Assembly: GCF_036226665.1 (NCBI RefSeq)
Contig: NZ_CP109007.1
Span: 4,566,501-4,630,500 of the forward strand
Reading direction: 5' to 3'
Origin: Streptomyces sp. NBC_00691
GTDB taxonomy: Bacteria; Actinomycetota; Actinomycetes; Streptomycetales; Streptomycetaceae
DNA: 64,000 nt
Numbering within the stretch: the stretch's first letter is position 1; each line of letters opens with the position of its first letter. This document shows, one piece after another, positions 16,085 to 24,741 of this stretch. Below the pieces are notes generated by a model. The model had not been told where the DNA came from. It searched no databases and saw nothing but the letters and a program-made list of their open reading frames with translations. The position numbers were made by a program, and so were the translations under genes.

Positions 16085-19000
16085 GTGAGCGTCAGCGTCC
16101 GGACGACGACCGACGGAACCGATCCCTTCGGCACCGCCCGGCTGCGGCGGGGTGTGCTCGACGCCTGGGGCGCGTCCCCCGCCCGCTTCCGGGAGGACGC
16201 CAACGCCGAGGAGGACCTCGCCCTCGGCGGATACCGCGACCGCCTCGTCGTCGAACTCGCCCAGAACGCCGCCGACGCCGCCCACCGTGCCGGCGTCCCC
16301 GGCCGCCTCAGGCTCACCCTCCACCCCGCGGACCACGAGGGCCCCGCCCTCCTCGCCGCCGCCAACACCGGCGCCCCGCTGGACGCCACCGGCGCCGAGT
16401 CCCTGTCGACCCTCCGCGCCTCCGCGAAGCGCGAGCAGCAGGCGCACGGCGCGGTCGGCCGGTTCGGCGTCGGATTCGCCGCCGTCCTCGCCGTCACCGA
16501 CGAGCCCGCCGTCCTCGGCCGCCACGGCGGCGTCCGCTGGTCCCTCGCCGAGGCCCGGGAACTCGCCGCCGAGTCCGCCCGGTACAGCCCCGGCCTCGGC
16601 GACGAACTGCGCCGCCGCGACGGCCACGTACCCCTCCTCCGGCTCCCGCTGCCCGCCGAGGGCACCGCCCCCGACGGCTACGACACCGTCGTCGTCCTCC
16701 CGCTCCGCGACGCCGCCGCCCGCGACCTCGCCGAGCGGCTCCTCGCCTCCGTCGACGACGCGCTCCTCCTCACTCTTCCGGGGCTCGCGGAGATCGTCGT
16801 GGAGACCCCCGAAGGGGTACGAACCCTCCGCCGTTCCGAGGACGACGGATACGTGCAGATCGTCGACTCCGCCACCGGCACCCACCGCTGGCGGAGCGTC
16901 TCCCACAGCGGCCCCCTCGACGCCGAACTCCTCAAGGACCGACCGGTCGAGGAGCGCCTGCGCCCCCACTGGACCGTCACCTGGGCCGTACCCGTGGACC
17001 CGGAGGGAGCCCCGCGCCACCCGCGTACGACCCCGGTCGTGCACGCCCCCACCCCCACCGACGAACCCCTCGGCATCCCCGCGCTCCTCATCGCCTCCCT
17101 GCCCCTGGACACCGCGCGGCGGCACCCGGCGCCCGGCCGGCTCACCGACTTCCTGGTGCAGCGCGCGGCCGACGCGTACGCCGAACTCCTCGCCGAGTGG
17201 CAGCCGGTGACCACCGCCACGCTCGACCTCGTCCCCGGCCGGCTCGGCAAGGGCCCCCTTGACGGGGCCCTGCGCGAGGCGATCCTGGACCGGCTGCCGA
17301 GGGTCGCGTTCCTGGCGCCCGCCGCCCCCACCGAGGAACTCCCCGCACTCCGCCCGATCGAGGCCGAGGTCGCGGAGGGCGCGGGCGCGGACACCGTCGA
17401 GGTCCTCGCCGAGGTGTTCCCGACGCTCCTCCCCGCCGGCCTGGAGCGCCGCCCGGAGCTCCGCACCCTCGGCGTCGGCCGCGTTCCCCTGACCGAGGCG
17501 ATCGACCGCCTCGCCGGGGTGGACCGCGCGCCGACCTGGTGGTGGCGCCTGTACGACTCCCTCGCCGGCGTCGACCCGGACCGCCTGTCGGGCCTCCCGG
17601 TGCCGCTGGCGGAAACCGCCGAGGGGGCCCGGATCCGTACGGCGGTCGGCCCCCGCCAGGTCCTCCTGCCGCAGGACAGGACCCCCGCCGAGCTGACGCG
17701 GCTCGGACTCAAGGTCGCCCACCCCGAGGCGGCCCACCCGCTCCTGGAGAAGCTGGGTGCCCTGCCCGCCACGCCCCGCGCGGTCCTGACGACCCCGCAG
17801 GTACGGGCGGCGGTCGCGGCCTCCCTCGACGCGGGCGAGATCTGGGACGAGGACGCGGACACCCTGGACGCCGACGAACTCGTCGAGACCGTCCTCGCCC
17901 TGGTCCGTGACGCGGAACTCGACCCGGGCGAGGAGCCCTGGCTGGGCGCGCTCGCACTGCCGGACGAGGACGGCGAACTCTCCCCGGCGGGCGAGCTGGT
18001 GATGCCGGGCTCGGCGTTCGCCGCCGTCATGCGCGAGGACGAACTGGCCTACGTCGACGCCGAACTGGCCGCCCGCTGGGGCGAACAGCCGCTGGCCGCC
18101 TGCGGTGTGCTCGCGACCTTCGCCCTGGTCCGCGCCACCGACCTCCTGCTCGACCCGGACGAGGTCGAGCCGCGCGAGGGCGACTACCCGGAGCCGGACG
18201 ACGCGGGGCTCCTGGACGCGGTCGACGTGTGGTGCGAGGACGTACTGGACCGGCTGCCGGAGACACCGGTGCCGCCGGTGGCGACGGAGATCGTGGCCGT
18301 ACGGGACCTGGACCTGGTCGACGACGACGCCTGGCCGCAGGCGCTGGCGCTGCTCGCGCAGCCGCCGCTGCGGGACGCCCTCACCCAGCCCGTACGGATC
18401 CTCCTGCCGGACGGCACGACGGAGACGGTCCGCTCGTACACGGCGTGGTGGCTCCGCGACCACCCGGTCCTGGACGGCCGCCGCCCGGCAGGCCTGCGGG
18501 CGGCGGGCACGGACCCGCTCCTGACCGGCCTCTACGACTCCGCCGACGCGACCGGCTTCGAGGACGAGCAGGTCCTGAGGGCGCTGGGAGTCCGCACGTC
18601 GGTGGCGGCGCTGCTGGACGAGCCGGGCGGGGCGGCGGAACTCCTGACGCGCCTGGCGGACCCGTCGCGGGAGGTCACGGACGCCCAGCTGCACGCGCTG
18701 TACACGGCACTGGCCGACCTGGACCCGGAGCAGGTGACGCTGCCGGACGAACTGCGCGCGGTGGTGGACGGCGAGGTGGTCGTGGTGGACGCGGCGGAGG
18801 CGATGGTGGCGGACGCGCCGGACCTGCTGCCGCTGGCGGGCGGGGTGCCGCTGCTGCCCGTGTCGCCGGCGCGGGCGGCGGACCTGGCGGAGCTGTTCCA
18901 GGTCAGGCGGCTGAGCGAGGCGGTGGAGGCGGAGGTGGCGACGGTGGGCGAGGAGCACGAGGTGCCGGACTCCGTGCGGATCCTGCTGGGCCCGACGACG

Positions 19001-19219
19001 CCGACCACGTACGTCGAGCACGAGGAACTCAGGGCGGCGGACACGGAACTCGACTGGCGCCGGACGGCGGACGGCGTGGTTCACGCCTCGACGCTGGAGG
19101 GCGTGGCGGCGGGCCTGGCCTGGTCGGCGGGCCAGTGGCCGCGCCGGTTCGAGGTGGCGGCCCTGCTGGAGGACCCGTCGAGGACGGCGGAACTGGAGCG
19201 GGACCGCTGGTTCGACTGA
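16085..19219 (+). CDS. Sacsin-like protein with N-terminal HSP90-type ATPase domain
   Basis: A 1044-residue protein with a GHKL/HSP90-type ATP-binding domain at its N terminus: the N-box VELAQNAADAA lies near residues 56-66, DxGxG-like ANTGAPL near 98, and the ATP-lid GRFGVGFAAV near 125. This matches the sacsin N-terminal (Nov) domain class. The remaining ~800 residues are Leu/Asp/Glu-rich helical repeats without a recognised catalytic domain. A chaperone or ATP-gated scaffold role is inferred from the domain only. The GTG start follows GGAG. It is monocistronic, convergent with the P-type ATPase, and a dispersed repeat copy lies downstream. Confidence 0.85.
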   Translation: MSVSVRTTTDGTDPFGTARLRRGVLDAWGASPARFREDANAEEDLALGGYRDRLVVELAQNAADAAHRAGVPGRLRLTLHPADHEGPALLAAANTGAPLDATGAESLSTLRASAKREQQAHGAVGRFGVGFAAVLAVTDEPAVLGRHGGVRWSLAEARELAAESARYSPGLGDELRRRDGHVPLLRLPLPAEGTAPDGYDTVVVLPLRDAAARDLAERLLASVDDALLLTLPGLAEIVVETPEGVRTLRRSEDDGYVQIVDSATGTHRWRSVSHSGPLDAELLKDRPVEERLRPHWTVTWAVPVDPEGAPRHPRTTPVVHAPTPTDEPLGIPALLIASLPLDTARRHPAPGRLTDFLVQRAADAYAELLAEWQPVTTATLDLVPGRLGKGPLDGALREAILDRLPRVAFLAPAAPTEELPALRPIEAEVAEGAGADTVEVLAEVFPTLLPAGLERRPELRTLGVGRVPLTEAIDRLAGVDRAPTWWWRLYDSLAGVDPDRLSGLPVPLAETAEGARIRTAVGPRQVLLPQDRTPAELTRLGLKVAHPEAAHPLLEKLGALPATPRAVLTTPQVRAAVAASLDAGEIWDEDADTLDADELVETVLALVRDAELDPGEEPWLGALALPDEDGELSPAGELVMPGSAFAAVMREDELAYVDAELAARWGEQPLAACGVLATFALVRATDLLLDPDEVEPREGDYPEPDDAGLLDAVDVWCEDVLDRLPETPVPPVATEIVAVRDLDLVDDDAWPQALALLAQPPLRDALTQPVRILLPDGTTETVRSYTAWWLRDHPVLDGRRPAGLRAAGTDPLLTGLYDSADATGFEDEQVLRALGVRTSVAALLDEPGGAAELLTRLADPSREVTDAQLHALYTALADLDPEQVTLPDELRAVVDGEVVVVDAAEAMVADAPDLLPLAGGVPLLPVSPARAADLAELFQVRRLSEAVEAEVATVGEEHEVPDSVRILLGPTTPTTYVEHEELRAADTELDWRRTADGVVHASTLEGVAAGLAWSAGQWPRRFEVAALLEDPSRTAELERDRWFD

Positions 19220-19253
19220 GGTCAGGGAGGGGCCCTGGGGGTGGGCCGGGTTC

Positions 19254-19359
19254 GTGGGTCTCGGGTGCGGCCGCCCTCTTTCCGAGTGTGGCGGCCTGCA
19301 CCACCGGGTCAAGGGCGCTCCCTGCGGTCGCGTCGCTGCGCGATGGGCTGTGCCCACCC
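19254..19359. repeat. Dispersed 106-bp repeat, copy A
   Basis: This 106-base segment differs from 37321-37426 at only two positions (104/106 by hand alignment). It starts GTGGGTCTCGGGTGCGG and ends at the GCCCACCC block. It lies between convergent genes ending at 19219 and 19439. In this copy the following inverted arm, present at 37.4 kb, is missing, so it looks truncated. Confidence 0.9.
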
Positions 19360-19438
19360 CACCCGCCACTCGCACACCCGGCCCGCCCCAGGGCCTGGCC
19401 GTTGTCGGTCGCCGCGCACCAGCCACTCCGCGCACCGG

Positions 19439-21847
19439 CTACGCCGGGAACCTCCTGCTCACCCAGGCCCACGCGAACTCCAGCAGCACCCCGCCGGCCG
19501 CCGCGATCGCCACCGCCGTCCACGGCATCGTCACGCCCACCAGTTTCAGTGCGAAGAAGTCCTGGAGCCAGGGCACGATCAGGACCAGGAGGAACGCGCC
19601 TCCCATCGTGGCGACCAGGGTGAGGCGCCACCACGTGTACGGGCGGGCGATGATCGCCAGGACCCACATCGAGACCAGGAACAGGGTCAGGGTCGCCGCG
19701 CTCGTCTCCGCTTCCAGCGCCCCTTCGCCGCTGTAGTGGTGGCGGGCCAGGAGGTACGTCGTGAACGTCGCCGCCGCCGCGATCACTCCGCCCGGGATCG
19801 CGTACCTCATCACCCGCCGTACGAAGTTCGGCTTCGCCCGTTCCTTGTTCGGCGCGAGCGCCAGGAAGAAGGCCGGGATGCCGATCGTCAGTGTGGAGAG
19901 CAGCGTCAGGTGGCGGGGGAGGAAGGGGTACTCCACCTGCGAGCAGACCACCAGGACCGCCAGCAGGACCGAGTAGACCGTCTTCGTCAGGAACAGGGTG
20001 GCCACCCGGGTGATGTTGCCGATGACCCTCCGGCCCTCCGCCACCACCGACGGGAGTGTCGCGAAGCTGTTGTTCAGGAGCACGATCTGGGCCACCGCCC
20101 GCGTCGCCTCCGATCCCGAGCCCATCGACACGCCGATGTCCGCGTCCTTCAGCGCCAGTACGTCGTTCACGCCGTCGCCCGTCATCGCCACCGTGTGCCC
20201 GCGGGACTGCAGCGCCGCCACCATGTCCCGCTTCTGCTGCGGCGTGACCCGGCCGAACACGGCGTTCTCGTCGAGGACCTTCGCCATCTCCTCCCGGTCC
20301 GTCGGCAGGTGCCGCGCGTCGACGGTGTGCTCGGCGCCCGGCATGTCGAGCTTTCCGGCCACCGCGCCCACCGAGACCGCGTTGTCGCCGGAGATGACCT
20401 TCGTGGCCACCTTCTGGTCGGCGAAGTACGCGAGTGTGTCCGCCGCGTCCGGCCGCAGTCGCTGTTCCAGGACGACCAGGGCCGTCGGCCGGGCGCCCGT
20501 CGCGACCTCCGGGGAGTCGAGTCCGTTCGTCGTCCGTGCCAGGAGCAGGACCCGCAGGCCCTGCTCGTTGAGGTGGTCGATCTCGGTGAGCGTCGGGTCC
20601 CCGGCGGACAGGAGCACGTCAGGGGCGCCCAGCAGCCAGGTCGAGTTCTCGCCGTTGCCCTCGCTGAACGCCGCCCCGCTGTACTTCCGCGCCGACGAGA
20701 ACGGCAGTGCCTCCGTGCACCGCCACTCCACCGTGTCCGGGTAGGCGTCGATGATGGCCTGGAGCGAGGCGTTGGGGCGGGGGTCCGATTCGCCGAGGGC
20801 GCCGAGGACCTTCCGTACGTACGATTCGTCGCCGCCGTCGAGGGGACGGAGCTCCGTGACGTCCATGCCGCCCTCGGTCAGCGTGCCCGTCTTGTCGAGG
20901 CACACGACGTCCACGCGCGCGAGGCCCTCGATCGCCGGGAGTTCCTGGACGAGACACTGCTTGCGCCCGAGCCGTACGACTCCGATCGCGAAGGCGACCG
21001 AGGTGAGCAGGACGAGTCCCTCGGGGATCATCGGGACGATGCCGCCGACCGTACGGGCGACCGCGTCCTTGAAGTTGTCGTCCTTGACGACGAGCTGGCT
21101 GATGACGAGCCCGATCGCGGTCGGGACCATCATCCACGTCACGTACTTGAGGATCGTGGAGATGCCCGTCCGCAGTTCGGAGTGGACGAGCGTGAAGCGC
21201 GAGGCCTCTTCGGCGAGCTGTGCCGCGTAGGCCTCGCGGCCGACCTTGGTGGCGGTGAACGCGCCGCCGCCGGCGACGACGAACGAGCCCGACATCATCC
21301 GGTCGCCGGGTTTCTTGACGACCGGGTCGGCCTCGCCGGTGAGCAGTGACTCGTCGATCTCCAGGCTGTCGGCCTCTGCGACCTCGCCGTCGACGACGAC
21401 CTTGTCGCCGGGGCCGAGTTCGATGAGGTCGCCGAGGACGATCTCGGAGGTGGAGATCTCGGCGGCGACGCCGTCGCGCCGGACGCTGGGTTTCGCCTCG
21501 CCGATGACGGCGAGGCCGTCGAGGGTCTTCTTGGCCCGGAGTTCCTGGATGATGCCGATGCCGGTGTTCGCGATGATCACGAAGCCGAAGAGGCTGTCCT
21601 GGATCGGCGCGACGAAGAGCATGATCACCCAGAGCACGCCGATGATCGCGTTGAAGCGGGTGAAGACGTTGGCGCGGACGATGTCCGTGGTCGAGCGGGA
21701 GCTCCGTACGGGTACGTCGTTGACCTCGCCGCGGGCGACGCGTTCGGCGACCTCGGCGGAGGTGAGCCCGGCGGGACGGTGGACAACGGGCGGCCCCACC
21801 GCCTCGGCCTCGCTGCCACCCGTGTCGATCTTCGCCCGCTGAGTCAT
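19439..21847 (-). CDS. P-type ATPase, HAD superfamily, predicted cation transporter
   Basis: An 802-residue P-type ATPase. The actuator motif TGEAD is near residue 170, the phosphorylation motif DKTGTLT near residue 318 with the invariant Asp, and the hinge motif TGDGVNDVLALKDADIG near 575. Membrane helix 4 contains IVPMIPEGL, the PEG(L) type of P2/P3-like and uncharacterised bacterial pumps rather than the CPC of heavy-metal P1B ATPases. There is no N-terminal metal-binding domain. The transported ion (Ca, Mg, K or other) is not decided by the sequence. It is convergent with the sacsin-like gene. Confidence 0.92.
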   Translation of the reverse strand: MTQRAKIDTGGSEAEAVGPPVVHRPAGLTSAEVAERVARGEVNDVPVRSSRSTTDIVRANVFTRFNAIIGVLWVIMLFVAPIQDSLFGFVIIANTGIGIIQELRAKKTLDGLAVIGEAKPSVRRDGVAAEISTSEIVLGDLIELGPGDKVVVDGEVAEADSLEIDESLLTGEADPVVKKPGDRMMSGSFVVAGGGAFTATKVGREAYAAQLAEEASRFTLVHSELRTGISTILKYVTWMMVPTAIGLVISQLVVKDDNFKDAVARTVGGIVPMIPEGLVLLTSVAFAIGVVRLGRKQCLVQELPAIEGLARVDVVCLDKTGTLTEGGMDVTELRPLDGGDESYVRKVLGALGESDPRPNASLQAIIDAYPDTVEWRCTEALPFSSARKYSGAAFSEGNGENSTWLLGAPDVLLSAGDPTLTEIDHLNEQGLRVLLLARTTNGLDSPEVATGARPTALVVLEQRLRPDAADTLAYFADQKVATKVISGDNAVSVGAVAGKLDMPGAEHTVDARHLPTDREEMAKVLDENAVFGRVTPQQKRDMVAALQSRGHTVAMTGDGVNDVLALKDADIGVSMGSGSEATRAVAQIVLLNNSFATLPSVVAEGRRVIGNITRVATLFLTKTVYSVLLAVLVVCSQVEYPFLPRHLTLLSTLTIGIPAFFLALAPNKERAKPNFVRRVMRYAIPGGVIAAAATFTTYLLARHHYSGEGALEAETSAATLTLFLVSMWVLAIIARPYTWWRLTLVATMGGAFLLVLIVPWLQDFFALKLVGVTMPWTAVAIAAAGGVLLEFAWAWVSRRFPA

Positions 21848-21935
21848 GTTTTCGACGGTACGACCGGAATCGACCGTTCACCTGCCGAGAAGGGCGAATC
21901 TCAGACCGGGGGAGGAGGGGAATCGTCCCCGGGCA

Positions 21936-22247
21936 CTACGTGCCGGGGTGCGCCTCGGGGCCCTGGGCCGACCCCGTCCCGGCGGCCTCCTCCGCGGCCC
22001 GTGCCGCCTCGTGCCGCTTGATCGCCGCGTCCCGCTTCCGGACGTACCAGATGCCGATCAGGCCGAGTCCCGCTCCGGCGAGGCAGGTCCACACCCACCA
22101 GGTCAGGTCCCGGTCGTCGAACCAGCCGTAGAACGGGACCTGGACGAGGAAGAGGACGAACCACAGGATCGTTCCGCCGGTGATGGTGGCGACGACGGGC
22201 CCTTCGAGGGGCTCGGGTGCCTCGTGCTTCGGTGTCCACTTCGCCAT
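21936..22247 (-). CDS. DUF2530 family membrane protein
   Basis: A 103-residue protein with two transmembrane segments (about residues 22-42 and 52-72) and the family pattern LEGPVVATITGGTILWFVLFLVQ followed by DLTWWVWTCLAGAGLGLIGIWYVRKRD. The C-terminal tail is charged, from KRHEAARAAEEAAG onward. Function is unknown; it is the Rv0879c-type protein found near the MarR gene in actinobacteria. The ATG at 22245-22247 gives the conserved MAKWTPKHEAPEPL start. It is divergent from the purine permease. Confidence 0.85.
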   Translation of the reverse strand: MAKWTPKHEAPEPLEGPVVATITGGTILWFVLFLVQVPFYGWFDDRDLTWWVWTCLAGAGLGLIGIWYVRKRDAAIKRHEAARAAEEAAGTGSAQGPEAHPGT

Positions 22248-22275
22248 GGGGGTCAGTCTAGGTGGCGGGAAATCG

Positions 22276-22293
22276 TATCTACGCGCGGAGATA
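22276..22293. promoter_or_regulatory. Short inverted repeat in the DUF2530/permease divergent promoter
   Basis: TATCT-N8-AGATA lies in the 148-base gap between divergent starts. The arms are only 5 bases, so it is a weak operator candidate. Confidence 0.25.
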
Positions 22294-22395
22294 GACGCTC
22301 GCTCGTTCATGTGTTCATACTGAAACGGTTTGCCTCTGGCGGGTTTCCTTCGTACGAACCGCCAAACGGACGTCTCCCGAAGAGGAACCCACCCC

Positions 22396-23847
22396 ATGAG
22401 CACCACGGCCACCGCCAAGGCCATGCCCCCCGAGCCCTCCGCTCCCCAGGAGCCGACCTCGGGCCTCGACCGCTACTTCAAGATCTCGGAGCGCGGCTCC
22501 ACCGTCGCCCGCGAGATCCGCGGCGGTCTCGCCACGTTCTTCGCGATGGCCTACATCATCGTGCTGAACCCGATCATCCTCGGCAGCGCCAAGGACATGT
22601 ACGGGCACCAGCTCGACGGCGGTCAGCTCGTGACCGCCACCGTCCTCACGGCGGCGTTCTCGACGCTCCTCATGGGCGTCATCGGCAACGTCCCGATCGC
22701 GCTCGCCGCCGGCCTCGGCGTCAACACGGTCGTGGCGCTCCAGCTCGCGCCGCGGATGTCCTGGCCGGACGCCATGGGCATGGTCGTCCTCGCGGGCGTC
22801 GTCGTGATGCTGCTCGTCGCGACCGGTCTGCGCGAGCGCGTCATGAACGCGGTCCCGGTCGGCCTGCGCAAGGGCATCGCGATCGGCATCGGCCTCTTCA
22901 TCATGCTGATCGGCCTCGTCGACTCGGGCTTCGTCTCCCGCATCCCCGACGCCGCGCACACCACCGTCCCGCTCCAGCTGGGCGGCGACGGTCACCTCAC
23001 CGGCTGGCCGGTGCTCGTCTTCATCCTGGGCACGCTGCTCACCCTCGCGCTGATCATCCGCAAGGTGCCGGGCGCGATCCTCATCTCGATCGTCGTCATG
23101 ACGATCGTGGCGATGGTGATCAACGCGGTGGCGACCGTCCCGTCCTGGGGTCTGACCACCCCGGAGTGGCCGGGCAACCCGGTCGCCTCGCCCGACTTCG
23201 GGCTCGTCGGCGAGGTCAGCCTCTTCGGCGGCTTCGAGAAGGTCGGCTACCTGACCGGCGTCCTGTTCGTCTTCACGGTGCTGCTGTCCTGCTTCTTCGA
23301 CGCCATGGGCACGATCCTCGGCGTCGGCGACGAGGCCAAGCTGATCGACAAGGACGGCAACTTCCCCGGCATCAACAAGGTCCTGCTGGTGGACGGCCTG
23401 GCCGTGGCCTCCGGCGGTGCGACCTCCTCCTCGGCCACCACCTGCTTCGTGGAGTCCACGGCGGGCGTCGGCGAGGGTGCGCGCACGGGCCTCGCCTCGG
23501 TCGTGACCGGCGGTCTGTTCTCGGTGGCGCTGTTCCTCACGCCGCTGGCCACGATGGTCCCGTCCCAGGCGGCCACGCCCGCGCTGCTCGCGGTCGGCTT
23601 CCTGATCCTGGCCGGTTCGATCAAGGACATCGACTGGAGCGACTACACCATCGCGGTGCCGGCGTTCCTGGCCATGGTGATGATGCCCTTCACGTACTCG
23701 ATCACGAACGGCATCGGCATCGGCTTCATCGCGTTCAGCGTGCTGCGGCTCGCGGCGGGCCGGGGCCGTGAGGTCCCGGTGGCCATGTACATCGTGTCGG
23801 CGGTCTTCGTCTTCTACTACGCGATGCCGGCGCTCGGCCTCACGTGA
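22396..23847 (+). CDS. NCS2 family purine permease (AzgA/PbuG type)
   Basis: A 483-residue permease with about 12-14 hydrophobic segments. Typical AzgA-subfamily sequences are REIRGGLATFFAMAYIIVLNP (near residue 40), NVPIALAAGLGVN, and DAMGTILGVGDEAKL and SGGATSSSATTCFVESTAGVGEG in the second half. AzgA/PbuG proteins take up adenine, hypoxanthine or guanine with protons. The ATG at 22396 has GAGGAA upstream. The last 31 bases overlap the end of the convergent ribbon-helix-helix gene. Confidence 0.93.
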   Translation: MSTTATAKAMPPEPSAPQEPTSGLDRYFKISERGSTVAREIRGGLATFFAMAYIIVLNPIILGSAKDMYGHQLDGGQLVTATVLTAAFSTLLMGVIGNVPIALAAGLGVNTVVALQLAPRMSWPDAMGMVVLAGVVVMLLVATGLRERVMNAVPVGLRKGIAIGIGLFIMLIGLVDSGFVSRIPDAAHTTVPLQLGGDGHLTGWPVLVFILGTLLTLALIIRKVPGAILISIVVMTIVAMVINAVATVPSWGLTTPEWPGNPVASPDFGLVGEVSLFGGFEKVGYLTGVLFVFTVLLSCFFDAMGTILGVGDEAKLIDKDGNFPGINKVLLVDGLAVASGGATSSSATTCFVESTAGVGEGARTGLASVVTGGLFSVALFLTPLATMVPSQAATPALLAVGFLILAGSIKDIDWSDYTIAVPAFLAMVMMPFTYSITNGIGIGFIAFSVLRLAAGRGREVPVAMYIVSAVFVFYYAMPALGLT

Positions 23848-24071
23848 CCGTGCGGGGTGTCGGTGGCCGTGTCGGCCACCGGCTCCCCGTCCGCCTCACC
23901 GTAGAACTTCTCCGTCTCGTCGACGGCGGTCTTGAACCGCTCGTCGAAATCCTCGCGAATGAGCGTCCGGACGACATAGTCCTGGACGCTCATTCCTCTT
24001 TTCGCGGCGTGACTCCTGAGCCGGTCGAGCAGCTCACCGTCGATGCGCAGGCTGAGCACTGTCGATCCCAT
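23817..24071 (-). CDS. Ribbon-helix-helix (CopG/Arc-like) DNA-binding protein
   Basis: An 84-residue protein. Residues 4-42 (VLSLRIDGELLDRL ... AAKRGMSVQDYVVRTLI) fit a ribbon-helix-helix fold: a short beta strand, two helices and the turn. The C-terminal half is acidic and low-complexity. Such proteins act as dimeric repressors or antitoxins; no toxin gene is adjacent, so a regulatory role is more likely. Its 3' end overlaps the NCS2 permease gene tail-to-tail by 31 bases. Confidence 0.75.
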   Translation of the reverse strand: MGSTVLSLRIDGELLDRLRSHAAKRGMSVQDYVVRTLIREDFDERFKTAVDETEKFYGEADGEPVADTATDTPHGHVRPSAGIA

Positions 24072-24163
24072 GTCGTTCAGGGTCGGGGCAGCCGGGGCTC
24101 CTTTGCGTCACTTTCTGGATCCGACTCACTCGTTTGGGTGATACATGGATGCGGAAGCGTGAT

Positions 24164-24186
24164 CTGCGTGCATGCGGTTCACGCAG
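24164..24186. promoter_or_regulatory. Inverted repeat in RHH/MarR divergent region
   Basis: CTGCGTG-N9-CACGCAG, with perfect 7-base arms, lies ~90 bases from each divergent start codon. It may be an operator for either regulator. Confidence 0.35.
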
Positions 24187-24256
24187 GGGTACGGGTAAAC
24201 GGGTGTGATCCGTTCGACGTCGGCATGTCCCCGTTGGTATTTAGGCAGGGTAATGA

Positions 24257-24267
24257 GTTAGGCTAAC
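24257..24267. promoter_or_regulatory. Palindrome just before marR start, possible leaderless promoter
   Basis: GTTAG-G-CTAAC ends 4 bases before the ATG. TAGGCT (24259-24264) could be the -10 hexamer, which would place transcription start at or next to the ATG; no ribosome site is present. Autorepression at this site is inferred. Confidence 0.4.
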
Positions 24268-24271
24268 AAAC

Positions 24272-24715
24272 ATGCCTGACCTGTCCCACGGCTCAGCCGA
24301 CGACGCCGCGGCCGTGAACGCGCTCCGCTCCTCCGTCATGCGACTGGGCCGACGCCTCAAGCACCAGCGCGTCGACGAGTCGCTGAGCCCCACCGAGATG
24401 TCGGTGCTCGGCACCCTCGCGCTCTGCGGCTCCGCCACCCCCGGCGAGCTGGCCCGCAAGGAGCACGTCCAGCCGCCGTCGATGACCCGCATCGTCGCGC
24501 TGCTCGAAGCCAAGGGACTGGTCCGGCTGGAGCCGCACCCCGACGACCGCCGGCAGAAGGTGGTCAGCCAGACCGAGCAGGCCGAAGCCATGCTCGAGGA
24601 GTCCCGCCGCAAGCGGAACGCCTGGCTGGCCTCCCTCGCCGAAGGCCTGGACGAGGACGAATGGGCCAAGCTGCGCGCGGCGGCCCCGGTCCTGGAAAAG
24701 CTCGCCCACCTGTAG
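24272..24715 (+). CDS. MarR-family transcriptional regulator
   Basis: A 147-residue winged-helix regulator: dimerisation helix at 12-30, then LSPTEMSVLGTLALCGSATPGELARKEHV and the recognition helix PPSMTRIVALLEAKGLV (about residues 68-84). The wing EPHPDDRRQKVVS follows. It is encoded 26 bases upstream of an MFS exporter gene, so it probably controls that exporter. The start lacks a Shine-Dalgarno and may be leaderless. The same neighbourhood (Rv0880-like) is seen in Mycobacterium. Confidence 0.92.
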   Translation: MPDLSHGSADDAAAVNALRSSVMRLGRRLKHQRVDESLSPTEMSVLGTLALCGSATPGELARKEHVQPPSMTRIVALLEAKGLVRLEPHPDDRRQKVVSQTEQAEAMLEESRRKRNAWLASLAEGLDEDEWAKLRAAAPVLEKLAHL

Positions 24716-24741
24716 TCCACGCGCCAAGGAGGCGACGCACT

